NCBI GenBank assembly: GCA_047620505.1
Contig: JBLHKS010000029.1
Coordinates: 1-50,016, forward strand
From: JBLHKS01 sp047620505
GTDB lineage: Bacteria > Verrucomicrobiota > Verrucomicrobiia > Verrucomicrobiales > DEV007
Length of the DNA stretch: 50,016 nucleotides
Reading direction: 5' to 3'
Part shown: positions 49,827-50,016 of the stretch, piece after piece
Layout of the letters: the number at the start of each line of letters is the position of its first letter
Position numbering within the stretch: the first letter of the stretch is position 1
Made by a program: the position numbers and the translations under genes
Notes under the pieces: model-generated
Seen by the model: only the letters and a program-made list of their open reading frames with translations
Told to the model about the DNA's origin: nothing
The model's database searches: none

Positions 49827-50016
49827 ATGATTTCGAATCGAGAGGGGATGCGCGCGCGAAGGCGAAACCTGCTTCGACTCAGGATCAATCGAGATGAAGT
49901 CCACAAGGCGAGTCGTAGTCGCAAAGGTCCATGGAGGATGAGTCACAACAGTATTGTGCAACGTGCGATCACCAACCAATGGTTGAGCGATCAGGGAGTG
50001 CCGTCGATTGAAAAGC
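49827..50016 (+). CDS. C-terminal part of a group II intron-type reverse transcriptase/maturase (runs off the window)
   Basis: After an in-frame TGA at 49815-49817 the plus frame stays open to the window end. It encodes a basic stretch RARRRNLLRLRINRDEVHKA, followed by SRKGPWRMSHN and AITNQWLSDQGVPSIEK. The S-R-K-G-x-W-R-M and TN-x-WL-x2-QG pattern is that of the C-terminal domain of group II intron reverse transcriptases. The ATG at 49827 gives only the tail, so the catalytic reverse transcriptase part is missing upstream and the gene is probably truncated or a remnant. The 5' side shows no other part of the domain in this frame. Confidence 0.55.
   Translation, partial: MISNREGMRARRRNLLRLRINRDEVHKASRSRKGPWRMSHNSIVQRAITNQWLSDQGVPSIEK

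Overview
The window looks like a chromosomal segment of a GC-rich Gram-negative bacterium, most likely of the Verrucomicrobiota/PVC group. The reasons are an outer-membrane porin, a TolC-type type I secretion system, prepilin-like proteins, a secreted sulfatase/sialidase, SHD1-like secreted proteins and many large signal-peptide proteins of unknown function. This taxonomic placement is inference from gene content. No rRNA, tRNA or CRISPR array was seen.

Layout. 1-1890: the end of a phosphate-selective-type porin and a convergent caspase/legumain-like secreted protein that lacks the catalytic Cys. 1972-14757: a complete type I secretion locus (HlyD-type adaptor, ABC exporter, divergent TolC-type outer-membrane protein) and its likely cargo, a 2494-residue adhesin containing ten 111-residue repeats of exactly 333 bp each, a VWA domain and a Ca-binding tail. 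14770-20441: a MYG1-family protein, then two tandem paralogues that join a type IV-like prepilin N-terminus to a C-terminal VWA domain, followed by a small periplasmic protein. 20455-24030: polysaccharide deacetylase lipoprotein, FkbM methyltransferase, a 46-residue His/Asp-rich lipoprotein, a SMUG1-type uracil-DNA glycosylase and a secreted hypothetical protein. 24113-28832: housekeeping genes (adenylate kinase-like, fmt, pyrH, frr, a left-handed beta-helix protein, pgsA-like, moaE-like). 29126-31504: a DUF4062/NB-ARC/TPR (STAND) protein, an NLR-like defence candidate, carrying what looks like an in-frame MITE-like insertion. 31648-41702: an MsbA-like exporter, a degenerate HNH-like protein, a 1605-residue sulfatase/sialate O-acetylesterase/sialidase fusion, a metallophosphatase-TM-LamG fusion and a membrane protein. 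41713-49466: an ABM-type monooxygenase and PLP decarboxylase pair, a PHP-domain secreted protein, a Gln/His/Pro repeat protein and an SHD1-HExxH metalloprotease-like protein. 49467-50016: a hairpin repeat and the tail of a group II intron-type reverse transcriptase.

Two signals cut across gene boundaries. First, the 12-bp palindrome CAGCAGCTGCTG occurs 20 times exactly, and its 10-bp core AGCAGCTGCT at least 27 times, on average about every 2 kb and mostly inside genes, where about 0.05 core copies would be expected by chance. It behaves like a highly iterated palindrome analogous in form to cyanobacterial HIP1. Second, at least seven genes have a -35/-10 pair whose -10 hexamer (often NAGACT) ends only 6-8 bp before the start codon, which predicts leaderless mRNAs and fixes several start sites.

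Functionally, the window is rich in surface biology: adhesin export, VWA pilins, and enzymes for sulfated or sialylated glycans. The operons appear short and each is driven by its own promoter.
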